Source: an uncultured Bacillota bacterium
Lineage (GTDB): Bacteria > Bacillota_I > Bacilli_A > Izemoplasmatales > UBA1188
Length of the DNA stretch: 8,019 nucleotides
NCBI GenBank assembly: GCA_900318975.1
Contig: ONMY01000056.1
Coordinates: 1 to 8,019, forward strand
Direction: 5' to 3'
The first letter of the stretch is position 1. Each line of letters starts with the position of its first letter. This document shows, one piece after another, positions 1 through 5,944 of the stretch. The notes beneath the pieces were generated by a model. It did no database searches, was not told the origin of the DNA, and was given only the letters and a program-made list of their open reading frames with translations. Both the position numbers and the translations under genes were made by a program.

Positions 1-21
1 ATTTTTAGGATTAATGCAAAG

Positions 22-87
22 ACAAAAATAAAAAACGAGACCATTTATCGATATATCAATTTGACACTATCGAAAAGTCTCGGTTTT
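22..87 (-). terminator. Intrinsic terminator after tRNA-Glu / gltX unit
   Basis: Read on the minus strand, CGAGAC (82-77) pairs with GTCTCG (41-36). A second nested stem, TCGATA (73-68) with TATCGA (53-48), lies inside it. The outer stem is followed by a T-rich run (TTTTTTATTTTTG, about 35-23). This sits a few bases past the tRNA-Glu CCA end and is the natural end of the nnr-gltX-tRNA unit. The loop region is longer than in a textbook terminator, but the nested stem shortens it. On the plus strand the same hairpin is followed by GGTTTTATTT, so it could also stop transcription entering from the left. Confidence 0.75.
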
Positions 88-93
88 ATTTAA

Positions 94-170
94 TGGTAGC
101 CTGTATCGGATTCGAACCGACGAATGCCGCCTTGAGAGGGCGGTGAGTTAAGCCACTTCTCCAACAGGCC
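94..170 (-). tRNA. tRNA-Glu, anticodon CTC, CCA encoded
   Basis: A full 77-nt cloverleaf can be drawn. The acceptor stem is GGCCTGT/ACAGGCT, the D stem GAG/CTC, the anticodon stem CCGCC/GGCGG with loop CTCTCAA, the variable loop 5 nt, and the T stem GTCGG/CCGAT with loop TTCGAAT. Discriminator A and CCA are encoded. The anticodon CTC reads the glutamate codon GAG. The overall sequence resembles Bacillus-type tRNA-Glu, which normally carries TTC; the C34 version is an additional, specialised isoacceptor. The first pair is G1-U72 instead of the usual G1-C72. The gene begins 14 bp after the gltX stop codon on the same strand, so the synthetase and one of its substrate tRNAs are probably cotranscribed, with the tRNA released by RNase P. 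Confidence 0.95.
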
Positions 171-174
171 ATTG

Positions 175-196
175 AAGGTAGATTTTATTCTACCTT
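175..196 (-). other. Perfect 8-bp hairpin around the gltX stop codon
   Basis: On the minus strand AAGGTAGA (196-189) is followed by the six-base loop ATAAAA and TCTACCTT (182-175), a perfect 8-bp inverted repeat. The gltX TAA stop (187-185) lies in the loop, and tRNA-Glu starts 4 bases after the stem. No T-run follows in this direction, so it is not a typical minus-strand terminator. It may be an mRNA 3'-end stabiliser or a processing site between the gltX message and the tRNA. On the plus strand a short T5 follows, but no plus-strand gene is seen upstream. Confidence 0.6.
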
Positions 197-1840
197 TTTA
201 AATCTATTAATTATTCTATCTTTACCAAGTATTTGTTCAACGTAGTAAAGATTTGGAGAATTCTTTCTTCCTGCAAGGACAATACGAATCATTTCTGATG
301 CATCTCCGATTGTACCTTTATAGAAGTCTGGATCTTCTCTCATTTCTTTTTTGTTTGCGGCAAAACCGAGTGGTTTCATGACGCTCTTAAGATTATTAAA
401 CCATTCTTCTTCTGTTAAATCAAGACCTAAGTTGTTCATGTGGGCAGATAGAACTTCTTTGATTTCTTCTTTTGTAAACTTAGGATTGAATTCAAATGGA
501 GTTTCTTTGATGATTGTTTCATAATAATCGTCATAGAAGAAAGAGATAAATGGCACTACATCTTCAAATTTAGTGTAGTCTTTTCTTGGGTTTTCTTTTT
601 CTCTTTCGATATTTACGATTGATTCGAAATATGGTCTATCTCTTAGGATAAGAGATTCTAGTTCTTTATTATATGTCTTTGCATAATCTAGTGCTAGATC
701 TGTGAATTCAGCTTTTGTGAGTCTTGATAGCCTTTCTTTTGAGATATTGTTTATCTTTTCAATATCGAATAGAGCACCATCAATACTGAATTTTTCGAAT
801 GTGAAATCGAAATCATAGATATCTTTATCCATGTTTTCGAGTCTCCATTCTTCAAAATTAGAATTTGCAAGAGTGAAGAGGTATTCAAGAAGAGCTTTCT
901 TAGGATAACCAGATTCTAAGAAGAATGATACTGCGGCTTCCTTATCTAGTCTTTTTGAGAGTTTTCTTCTCTTACCTTCATCTAGTTTCATTATTACTGG
1001 AAGATGAGCATATTTTGGTGGTTCCCAACCGAGTCTTTCAAAGAGTTCAATGTGAATTGGAAGACTTGATAACCATTCTTCACCACGTGTTACGTGGGTT
1101 GTATGCATAAAATGATCATCACAAAGGTGTGCGAAATGGTATGTTGGAAGACCATCTGACTTTAAGATTACTATATGTTGATCATTTTCAGTGAGTTCAA
1201 GATCACCCTTAATTAAATCGTGAACTTGAATTTTATTATTGTGGTTACCATGAGATCTAAAACGGATAATGTATTTATCTCCCTTTTCTATTCTTTCGAT
1301 TGCTTCATTAGCACTTAAGAATGAACAGATAGCATATTTTCCATAATAACCAGGATTTTCTTTCTTGGATTCTTGTTCTTTTCGAATTTCGTTTAATTCT
1401 TCTTCGCTTAAGAAACAAGGATAGGCATCACCACGTTTAATGAGTTCTTTTATGACAGTGTTATAGATTTCTGATCTATCTGATTGTTTATATGGACCAT
1501 AATTACCTTTTTCATATGAACCATAATATCCTTCAGTTGGAACGATATCAAATAGTGCAAGTTCATTTAATAGTCTTTCGCCTGAACCTTCAACTTCTCT
1601 TTTTGTATCAGTATCTTCAAGTCTTAGCATGAATACGCCATTTGTTTGTCTTGCAAATTTATCACAAATCATGGCAGTAAAAAGACTACCTGAATGGAGA
1701 AATCCTGTAGGTGATGGTGCAAATCTATCGACAATTGCACCTTCAGGAAGATTTCTTTTAGGGTATCTTTTTTCTAAATCTTCAATTGTTAATTTGATGT
1801 TTGGAAATATTAATTCCGCAAGTCTTTCGTTATCTGTCAT
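185..1840 (-). CDS. gltX: Glutamyl-tRNA synthetase (GluRS)
   Basis: This cytoplasmic class I aminoacyl-tRNA synthetase, 551 aa, activates glutamate with ATP and loads it onto tRNA-Glu. In organisms lacking GlnRS the enzyme also misacylates tRNA-Gln for repair by GatCAB; whether that holds here cannot be seen. The catalytic Rossmann fold carries RFAPSPTGFLHSGS (39-52), in which the HIGH signature reads HSGS. It continues with LRLEDTDTKREVEG (72-85), YGPYKQSDR (114-122), the SDGLPTYHFA segment (228-237) and the KMSKS-type loop KLSKR (293-297). The helical anticodon-binding part fills the C-terminal third and ends with a conserved-looking AGRKNSPNLYYVEQILGK (523-540). Sequence style and length fit the clostridial-type GluRS, longer than the approximately 480-aa Bacillus form. 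The start is supported by AAGGAGTC at 1855-1848, nine bases before ATG. It lies 45 bp downstream of nnr and 14 bp upstream of tRNA-Glu, all on one strand. Confidence 0.96.
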   Translation of the reverse strand: MTDNERLAELIFPNIKLTIEDLEKRYPKRNLPEGAIVDRFAPSPTGFLHSGSLFTAMICDKFARQTNGVFMLRLEDTDTKREVEGSGERLLNELALFDIVPTEGYYGSYEKGNYGPYKQSDRSEIYNTVIKELIKRGDAYPCFLSEEELNEIRKEQESKKENPGYYGKYAICSFLSANEAIERIEKGDKYIIRFRSHGNHNNKIQVHDLIKGDLELTENDQHIVILKSDGLPTYHFAHLCDDHFMHTTHVTRGEEWLSSLPIHIELFERLGWEPPKYAHLPVIMKLDEGKRRKLSKRLDKEAAVSFFLESGYPKKALLEYLFTLANSNFEEWRLENMDKDIYDFDFTFEKFSIDGALFDIEKINNISKERLSRLTKAEFTDLALDYAKTYNKELESLILRDRPYFESIVNIEREKENPRKDYTKFEDVVPFISFFYDDYYETIIKETPFEFNPKFTKEEIKEVLSAHMNNLGLDLTEEEWFNNLKSVMKPLGFAANKKEMREDPDFYKGTIGDASEMIRIVLAGRKNSPNLYYVEQILGKDRIINRFKKVE

Positions 1841-1872
1841 ATTAGATGACTCCTTATCTTGTTACTTCTTAT

Positions 1873-1902
1873 ATTATATACTTTTTTAATATTTTTTCAT
1901 AA
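1873..1902 (-). promoter_or_regulatory. Possible promoter for gltX-tRNA-Glu
   Basis: A perfect -10 hexamer TATAAT (1878-1873, minus strand) lies in the 45-bp nnr-gltX gap. A start near 1866 would leave the AAGGAG ribosome site intact in a leader of about 26 nt. The only -35 candidate at suitable spacing is TTATGA (1902-1897, 18-bp spacer), matching three of six consensus bases, inside the last codons of nnr. AT-rich gaps often contain TATAAT by chance, so gltX may simply be read through from nnr. Confidence 0.3.
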
Positions 1903-3364
1903 TCTCTTTTAAGAGATTAATGATATCTCTTGGAAGAGTTGCATAACTACCATACTTTTTAATAGCAAGGTCTCCGCATTTTCCAAGAATATATGAACCA
2001 GCAAGTGCGGCATCAAGTGGTTCTTTAAATCCCATAAGTCCTGTGATTATTCCAGATAGTATGTCACCTGAACCACCTTTTGATAATGCCTCATTTCCTG
2101 TTACAGTTAAATATATTTTTCCTGCTTTAGAGATGATTGTAGTTGTGCCTTTAAGAAGGAGCGTTACGTTATATTCCTCTGTGAATTTTCTTGCATAATT
2201 TATTGGATCATTTAAGATATCATCCACGTCTCTTTTTATAAGCCTTGAGAATTCTTTTACATGTGGTGTTAAAACGATATCGGCTTTAGATTCATTTAAG
2301 ATATTTAAATCTAATAAAGATAGAGCATTTAATCCGTCAGCATCTATTAATAATCTTCCTTCATAATTTAAAATTAGGTACTCTAATATCTTTATTGTAT
2401 CTTCTTTTACGGTTACACCCATACCATAGCCAAGAGCTCTTAAATTCTTTATAGCGGATATAATCTCATCTTTATCGAAAAGGAAACCTTCTTTATCAGA
2501 TGAGATTGGATATAGAGTTGATTCTAAAAGATAAGAAATAATTGAGTCTGAAATTGTATCTGGCGCTATAACCCTAGAAACACCAGCGCCGACTGTTAGG
2601 GCAGCCAGTGCTAAATTAGATAGTTTTATAGAACCGCTATATTTATATGAACCACCCATAATGCCTACATAACCATAGGTTGATTTATTAGTATTGTATT
2701 TTCTTCTTGGAAGAGCATTATTTAAATCATCTTCATTATATAGATAGTATGGTTCACCTTTATATGGAATACCAATATTTGTACAGATTAGTTCTGCAAT
2801 ATAATCTTTAGCATCAGCTAGAAAATGTCCTGGTTTAAGGTAGCCTATTGCAATAGTTAAATCTGAAAGAACTGCAAGACTTGCCCTTCCGTTATTTGAA
2901 TCGAGTCCTGAATTGATGTCTATTGAAATTGTATATGTCATAAGGGAATTCATTTTGGTGATAACTTCTTTTGAAATATCATCAAGTTCTCCCTTAAAAC
3001 CTATTCCAAATATTGCGTCTACAAAAGTATCAAATCCTGTGAATTTGAATGATTTATCGTAGGTATAAATTGGAATTAACATATTCATACATTCTGAAAT
3101 GAGGTTTAATAGGTGTGGTTTAGTGATTGGATAGAGCTGAAGAATTGAAACATCTTTAGAATTTTCTTTTAAAAGCTTTGCAAGAGCGAGTCCATCACCA
3201 CCATTGTTGCCTTTTCCAATGATGATTAATGTTTTACCTTTAAAATGATAATGAGAAAAAACAGCTTTGCCAGCTTTTTCTATTAATTCTATTTCACTCA
3301 TAACGTTTGAGATAGCATAATTATCTGCTTCTCTCATCATTTCTCTTGATAAAACTTTTAGCAT
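1886..3364 (-). CDS. nnr: Bifunctional NAD(P)H-hydrate epimerase / dehydratase
   Basis: This metabolite-repair enzyme of 492 aa restores hydrated NADH and NADPH. The N-terminal YjeF_N domain (about 1-205) interconverts the R and S hydrates. The C-terminal ribokinase-like domain (about 215-490) dehydrates the S form using ADP or ATP. The epimerase part shows GKGNNGGDG (50-58), DAIFGIGF (116-123) and DINSGLDSNNG (149-159, where DIPSGL is usual). The dehydratase part shows MGGSYKYSG (236-244), DADGLNAL (341-348), LTPHVKEFSRL (365-375, where TPHPGEF is usual), LLKGTTTI (403-410) and GGSGD (430-434) with probable catalytic Asp434. The frame stays open 26 codons upstream to an ATG at 3442. I reject that start: MLKVLSREMMREAD is the normal family N-terminus, it has a good ribosome site, and the extension is a hydrophobic stretch foreign to the family. 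It is followed by gltX after 45 bp. Confidence 0.93.
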   Translation of the reverse strand: MLKVLSREMMREADNYAISNVMSEIELIEKAGKAVFSHYHFKGKTLIIIGKGNNGGDGLALAKLLKENSKDVSILQLYPITKPHLLNLISECMNMLIPIYTYDKSFKFTGFDTFVDAIFGIGFKGELDDISKEVITKMNSLMTYTISIDINSGLDSNNGRASLAVLSDLTIAIGYLKPGHFLADAKDYIAELICTNIGIPYKGEPYYLYNEDDLNNALPRRKYNTNKSTYGYVGIMGGSYKYSGSIKLSNLALAALTVGAGVSRVIAPDTISDSIISYLLESTLYPISSDKEGFLFDKDEIISAIKNLRALGYGMGVTVKEDTIKILEYLILNYEGRLLIDADGLNALSLLDLNILNESKADIVLTPHVKEFSRLIKRDVDDILNDPINYARKFTEEYNVTLLLKGTTTIISKAGKIYLTVTGNEALSKGGSGDILSGIITGLMGFKEPLDAALAGSYILGKCGDLAIKKYGSYATLPRDIINLLKEIMKKY

Positions 3365-3371
3365 ATTGTTA

Positions 3372-3376
3372 CCCTT
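3372..3376 (-). promoter_or_regulatory. Ribosome binding site that decides the nnr start
   Basis: AAGGG on the minus strand, seven bases before the ATG at 3364-3362. It supports the family-like N-terminus over the ATG 26 codons upstream at 3442. Confidence 0.6.
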
Positions 3377-3380
3377 AAAT

Positions 3381-3409
3381 ATAATATCATAATTTATTAT
3401 GCTTGTGAA
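3381..3409 (-). promoter_or_regulatory. Candidate nnr promoter
   Basis: On the minus strand TTCACA (3409-3404, five of six to TTGACA) is separated by 17 bp from TATTAT (3386-3381, five of six to TATAAT). The fit and spacing are good and it lies directly upstream of nnr. The weakness is that a start about 7 bases downstream would fall near 3374, inside the AAGGG ribosome site. The transcript would then be nearly leaderless, or another -10 such as CATAAT (3401-3396) is used. Confidence 0.35.
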
Positions 3410-3452
3410 TAAAGCTATTAATGTAATTAATAAAAAATTCAAATATCAATGC

Positions 3453-3484
3453 TTGCATTTGAAGTTTTTTTGTGTTATTATAAT
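3453..3484 (+). promoter_or_regulatory. Promoter for the tRNA-Gln/tRNA-Leu pair
   Basis: A strong -10 region lies just before the tRNAs: overlapping TATTAT (3476-3481) and TATAAT (3479-3484). A -35-like TTGCAT (3453-3458, three of six to consensus) is 17 bp from TATTAT. Predicted start near 3488-3491 leaves a 6-9 nt 5' leader before tRNA-Gln, typical for tRNA units. It diverges from the nnr promoter in a 132-bp intergenic region. Confidence 0.5.
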
Positions 3485-3496
3485 AGGGCAATTGAT

Positions 3497-3571
3497 AGGA
3501 CCGTAGCCAAGTGGTTAAGGCAATGGACTTTGACTCCATCATCGAAGGTTCGAATCCTTCCGGCCCTGCCA
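3497..3571 (+). tRNA. tRNA-Gln, anticodon TTG, CCA encoded
   Basis: A 75-nt cloverleaf has D stem GCC/GGC, anticodon stem ATGGA/TCCAT with loop CTTTGAC giving anticodon TTG (glutamine, CAA), T stem GAAGG/CCTTC with loop TTCGAAT, discriminator G and encoded CCA. The acceptor stem is AGGACCG/CGGCCCT. It contains an A4-C69 mismatch and an A1-U72 first pair, whereas bacterial tRNA-Gln usually has U1-A72. Apart from these the body closely resembles Bacillus tRNA-Gln. It is the first gene of a two-tRNA unit; the next tRNA starts after 7 bases. Confidence 0.94.
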
Positions 3572-3578
3572 ATTTCTT

Positions 3579-3663
3579 GCGGATGTGGCGAAACTGGCAG
3601 ACGCGCAAGATTTAGGTTCTTGTACCGCGAGGTGTGCAGGTTCAAGTCCTGTCATCCGCACCA
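3579..3663 (+). tRNA. tRNA-Leu, anticodon TAG, CCA encoded
   Basis: This 85-nt class II tRNA has a fully paired acceptor stem GCGGATG/CATCCGC and anticodon stem CAAGA/TCTTG with loop TTTAGGT, giving anticodon TAG (leucine, CUN codons). The long variable arm has stem ACC/GGT and loop GCGA. The T stem is GCAGG/CCTGT with loop TTCAAGT. Discriminator A and CCA are encoded. It is cotranscribed with tRNA-Gln upstream and followed after 12 bases by a terminator. Confidence 0.96.
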
Positions 3664-3675
3664 CTAATAAAATGT

Positions 3676-3702
3676 AAGATTGATTCACTCAATCTTTTTT
3701 TA
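3676..3702 (+). terminator. Terminator of the tRNA unit, shared with clpB 3' end
   Basis: AAGATTGA (3676-3683) pairs perfectly with TCAATCTT (3689-3696) across a 5-nt loop, followed by a T-run (3695-3701). This is a clean intrinsic terminator for the plus-strand tRNAs. The clpB TAA stop on the other strand (3702-3700) overlaps the T-run. In the minus direction the hairpin follows immediately after clpB and is trailed by a weaker TTACATTTTATT, so it probably serves both convergent units. Confidence 0.85.
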
Positions 3703-5808
3703 TTTCTTTTTAATGATTATATTATCATCTTTTACATCTAGTATGATATTATCGTTTGGTTTAATATCTTCTTTTATTATTGCCTCTGCAAGAAGAGTTT
3801 CTATATTTTTGCTTATGAATCTCTTTATTGGTCTTGCACCAAATGAGTCCGAATAAGATGATGATATAATGTATTCTTTAAGATTATCTGTATAGTCTAC
3901 ATTTATTCTTTTTTCAACTAGATGTGCTTCAAGTTCTCTTAAAAGCTTATCTACAATCTTCTTACATACATCTTTTGAAAGAGCGTTGAATGTGATTATT
4001 TCATCTATTCTATTTAAGAACTCTGGCTTGAATGTTTTATGTAGTACTTCATTAATTAGTTCATCTGTATTTGATGTTCTATTTAGAAGATATTCTGATC
4101 CTAGGTTAGATGTCATAAAGATGATTGTGTTTTTAAAGTCTACTGTACGGCCTTGTGAATCGGTGATTCTGCCATCATCTAGTATTTGAAGGAGAAGATT
4201 AAAGACATCTGGATGAGCTTTTTCTATTTCATCAAATAGAACGATTGAATATGGATTTCTTCTTACAGCCTCAGTTAGTTGTCCGCCTTCTTCATAACCA
4301 ATGTAGCCTGGGGCTGCACCAATTAACCTTGAAACTGAATATTTTTCCATATATTCACTCATATCGATTCTTACGATATGAGTTTCAGAATCAAATAAGG
4401 CTTCTGCAAGGGCTTTTGCGAGTTCTGTCTTACCAACACCAGTTGGCCCTAAAGATAAGAATGATCCGATTGGTCTATTAGCATCTTTTATTCCTGCACG
4501 TTGTCTAATTATCGCATCAGATACAAGTGATATTGCTTTATCTTGTCCGATTACTCTTTGTTTTAGTTTTTCTTTTAGGCCAAGGAGTTTTTCTTTATCG
4601 CCTTCTTTGAGTTTATGGACTGGGATATTTGTCCATTTAGCGATTACTTCAGCGATTTTGTTTTCATCTACTACTTCTGATAGTATCTTATCTGGGTCTT
4701 CATTGATTTTTTCTAATTCTTTTTGGATTTTAGGGATGGTAGAGTACTGAAGTTCTGCGGCTTTATCGTAATTGCTTTCTTGGAGGAAGTTATCTAATCT
4801 TGTTTTGGCTTCTTCAAGTCTTTTTTGTAGTTCTTTAGTATGGGCTATTTCTTCTTTTTCGATTTCCCATTTAGCTTTTAGTTTGTCTAATTTCTCTTTT
4901 AGTGATCTTAATTCATCTAAGATTTTTGATAGACGTTCCATCGATACTTGGTCTTTTTCTTTTGAAAGAGAAATTCTTTCGATTTCAAGTTGCATTATAC
5001 GTCTATTAATTGTTTCAATCTCTTCTGGATTTGATTCAAGTTGAACTTTGATTGAAGCACACGCTTCATCAACAAGGTCAATTGCCTTATCTGGAAGATA
5101 TCTATCTGTGATATATCTATTAGACATAGTTGCGGCTTCGACAAGTGCGTTATCTGTGATTTTTACACCGTGGAAAGCTTCAAAACGTTCTTTGAGTCCT
5201 CTTAGAATTGAAATAGTGTCTTCTACTGTTGGTTCGTGGACGGTTACTTTTTGGAATCTTCTTTCAAGTGCTGCATCTTTTTCTATATACATTCTATATT
5301 CATTTAGAGTTGTAGCACCAATGCAGTGGAGTTCACCTCTTGCGAGCATTGGTTTAAGCATATTAGATGCATCTAGAGCACCATCTGTTTTACCAGCACC
5401 AACTATTAGGTGAAGTTCATCAATAAACATGATGATTTTTCCTTCTGATTCTTTAACCTTATTTAATACTGCCTTGAGTCTTTCTTCGAACTCACCTCGA
5501 TACATCGCACCAGCAACTAGTGCTGCCATGTCGAGTTCAAAGATGGTTTTATCTTTTAAGTTGTTTGGGACATCGTTTTTAACGATACGTTGTGCGAGAC
5601 CCTCAATTATTGCGGTCTTACCAACACCAGGTTCACCGATTAGGACTGGATTGTTTTTGGTTTTACGAGATAAAATCATAATTATTTGGGATATTTCTTC
5701 ATCTCTTCCAATAACCGGGTCCATCTTCCCATCTTTTGCAAGTTCATTTAAGTTCTTTCCGAACTTCTTTAAAATATCTTTATCTTGACTATAGTTTTGC
5801 ATTTCCAT
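3700..5808 (-). CDS. clpB: ClpB disaggregase lacking the N-terminal domain
   Basis: This cytoplasmic Hsp100 AAA+ ATPase, 702 aa, pulls polypeptides out of aggregates together with DnaK. NBD1 has Walker A GEPGVGKT (58-65), pore loop MYRGEFE (102-108), Walker B FIDE (128-131) and LERRF (181-185). A coiled-coil middle domain spans about 255-375 and marks it as ClpB rather than ClpA or ClpX. NBD2 has Walker A GPTGVGKT (454-461), pore loop GYIGYEEGG (501-509), Walker B VLFDE (523-527), FLNRIDE (597-603) and sensor-2 GARP (657-660). Typical ClpB is about 860 aa; the substrate-binding N domain (about 145 aa) is absent, as in Mollicutes ClpB. The start is firm: GAGGTG lies at 5821-5816, seven bases before ATG, and the operator/promoter region leaves no room for a longer product. 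It is a single-gene unit with its own HrcA-type control. Confidence 0.96.
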   Translation of the reverse strand: MEMQNYSQDKDILKKFGKNLNELAKDGKMDPVIGRDEEISQIIMILSRKTKNNPVLIGEPGVGKTAIIEGLAQRIVKNDVPNNLKDKTIFELDMAALVAGAMYRGEFEERLKAVLNKVKESEGKIIMFIDELHLIVGAGKTDGALDASNMLKPMLARGELHCIGATTLNEYRMYIEKDAALERRFQKVTVHEPTVEDTISILRGLKERFEAFHGVKITDNALVEAATMSNRYITDRYLPDKAIDLVDEACASIKVQLESNPEEIETINRRIMQLEIERISLSKEKDQVSMERLSKILDELRSLKEKLDKLKAKWEIEKEEIAHTKELQKRLEEAKTRLDNFLQESNYDKAAELQYSTIPKIQKELEKINEDPDKILSEVVDENKIAEVIAKWTNIPVHKLKEGDKEKLLGLKEKLKQRVIGQDKAISLVSDAIIRQRAGIKDANRPIGSFLSLGPTGVGKTELAKALAEALFDSETHIVRIDMSEYMEKYSVSRLIGAAPGYIGYEEGGQLTEAVRRNPYSIVLFDEIEKAHPDVFNLLLQILDDGRITDSQGRTVDFKNTIIFMTSNLGSEYLLNRTSNTDELINEVLHKTFKPEFLNRIDEIITFNALSKDVCKKIVDKLLRELEAHLVEKRINVDYTDNLKEYIISSSYSDSFGARPIKRFISKNIETLLAEAIIKEDIKPNDNIILDVKDDNIIIKKK

Positions 5809-5824
5809 ATATATTCACCTCACT

Positions 5825-5851
5825 TTAGCACTCTATAATCCTAAGTGCTAA
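5825..5851 (-). promoter_or_regulatory. CIRCE operator 1 (HrcA site) at clpB start region
   Basis: Plus strand TTAGCACTC-N9-AAGTGCTAA, one base away from the CIRCE consensus TTAGCACTC-N9-GAGTGCTAA. It overlaps the predicted clpB transcription start (about 5848) and ends 16 bp before the start codon, just upstream of the ribosome site. HrcA bound here would block transcription until heat shock. The hrcA gene is not in the window. Confidence 0.93.
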
Positions 5852-5854
5852 TTT

Positions 5855-5883
5855 ATTATAGTACAGATTTTTAGCACTTGCAA
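5855..5883 (-). promoter_or_regulatory. clpB promoter, sigma-A type
   Basis: On the minus strand TTGCAA (5883-5878, four of six to TTGACA) is separated by 17 bp from a perfect TATAAT (5860-5855). Predicted start near 5848 gives a leader of about 40 nt. The -35 overlaps the left half-site and spacer of the upstream CIRCE, and the start point falls in the downstream CIRCE. Confidence 0.8.
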
Positions 5884-5897
5884 GTGTTAAGTGCTAA
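5871..5897 (-). promoter_or_regulatory. CIRCE operator 2 (HrcA site) over the clpB -35
   Basis: TTAGCACTT-N9-AAGTGCTAA, a perfect 9-bp inverted repeat with one change per arm from the CIRCE consensus. Its N9 spacer is GCAAGTGTT and, with the adjoining bases, contains another half-site-like AAGTGTTAA (5882-5890). The centre is 46 bp from that of CIRCE 1. It covers the promoter -35. Confidence 0.9.
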
Positions 5898-5915
5898 TTT
5901 TAATAAAAACATCAC

Positions 5916-5943
5916 AAAAAAGAATGGATATTAGTCCATTCTT
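5916..5943 (-). terminator. Intrinsic terminator of the thpR unit
   Basis: On the minus strand AAGAATGGA (5943-5935) pairs perfectly with TCCATTCTT (5928-5920) across a 6-nt loop, followed by T6 (5921-5916) and then GTG. It starts one base after the thpR stop codon and separates that unit from the clpB promoter. Confidence 0.92.
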
Positions 5944-5944
5944 A

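Noticed and set aside
175..199. Plus-strand terminator (hairpin plus T5) at the gltX 3' end
   Set aside because: No plus-strand gene lies upstream that would need it; the T-run is the reverse complement of the Lys codons at the gltX end.
1841..1885. T-box or other riboswitch in front of gltX
   Set aside because: The gap is only 45 bp and contains no T-box sequence or extended stems.
3365..3442. 26-residue hydrophobic N-terminal extension of nnr, resembling a membrane leader
   Set aside because: The family N-terminus begins at the ATG at 3364 with AAGGG in front, and the extension lies over the promoter region; Nnr is cytoplasmic in bacteria.
3387..3608. 73-codon minus-strand open frame antisense to tRNA-Gln
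   Set aside because: Lies over the tRNA and intergenic promoter region, has no family resemblance and no ribosome site.
3449..3667. 72-codon plus-strand open frame across the tRNA pair
   Set aside because: It is the translation of tRNA-Gln and tRNA-Leu; both cloverleafs are complete and there is no ribosome site.
4772..5788. Several plus-strand open frames of 90-121 codons inside clpB
   Set aside because: Shadow frames of a well-supported gene, Ser/Leu-rich from reverse-complemented Lys/Glu codons, without ribosome sites.
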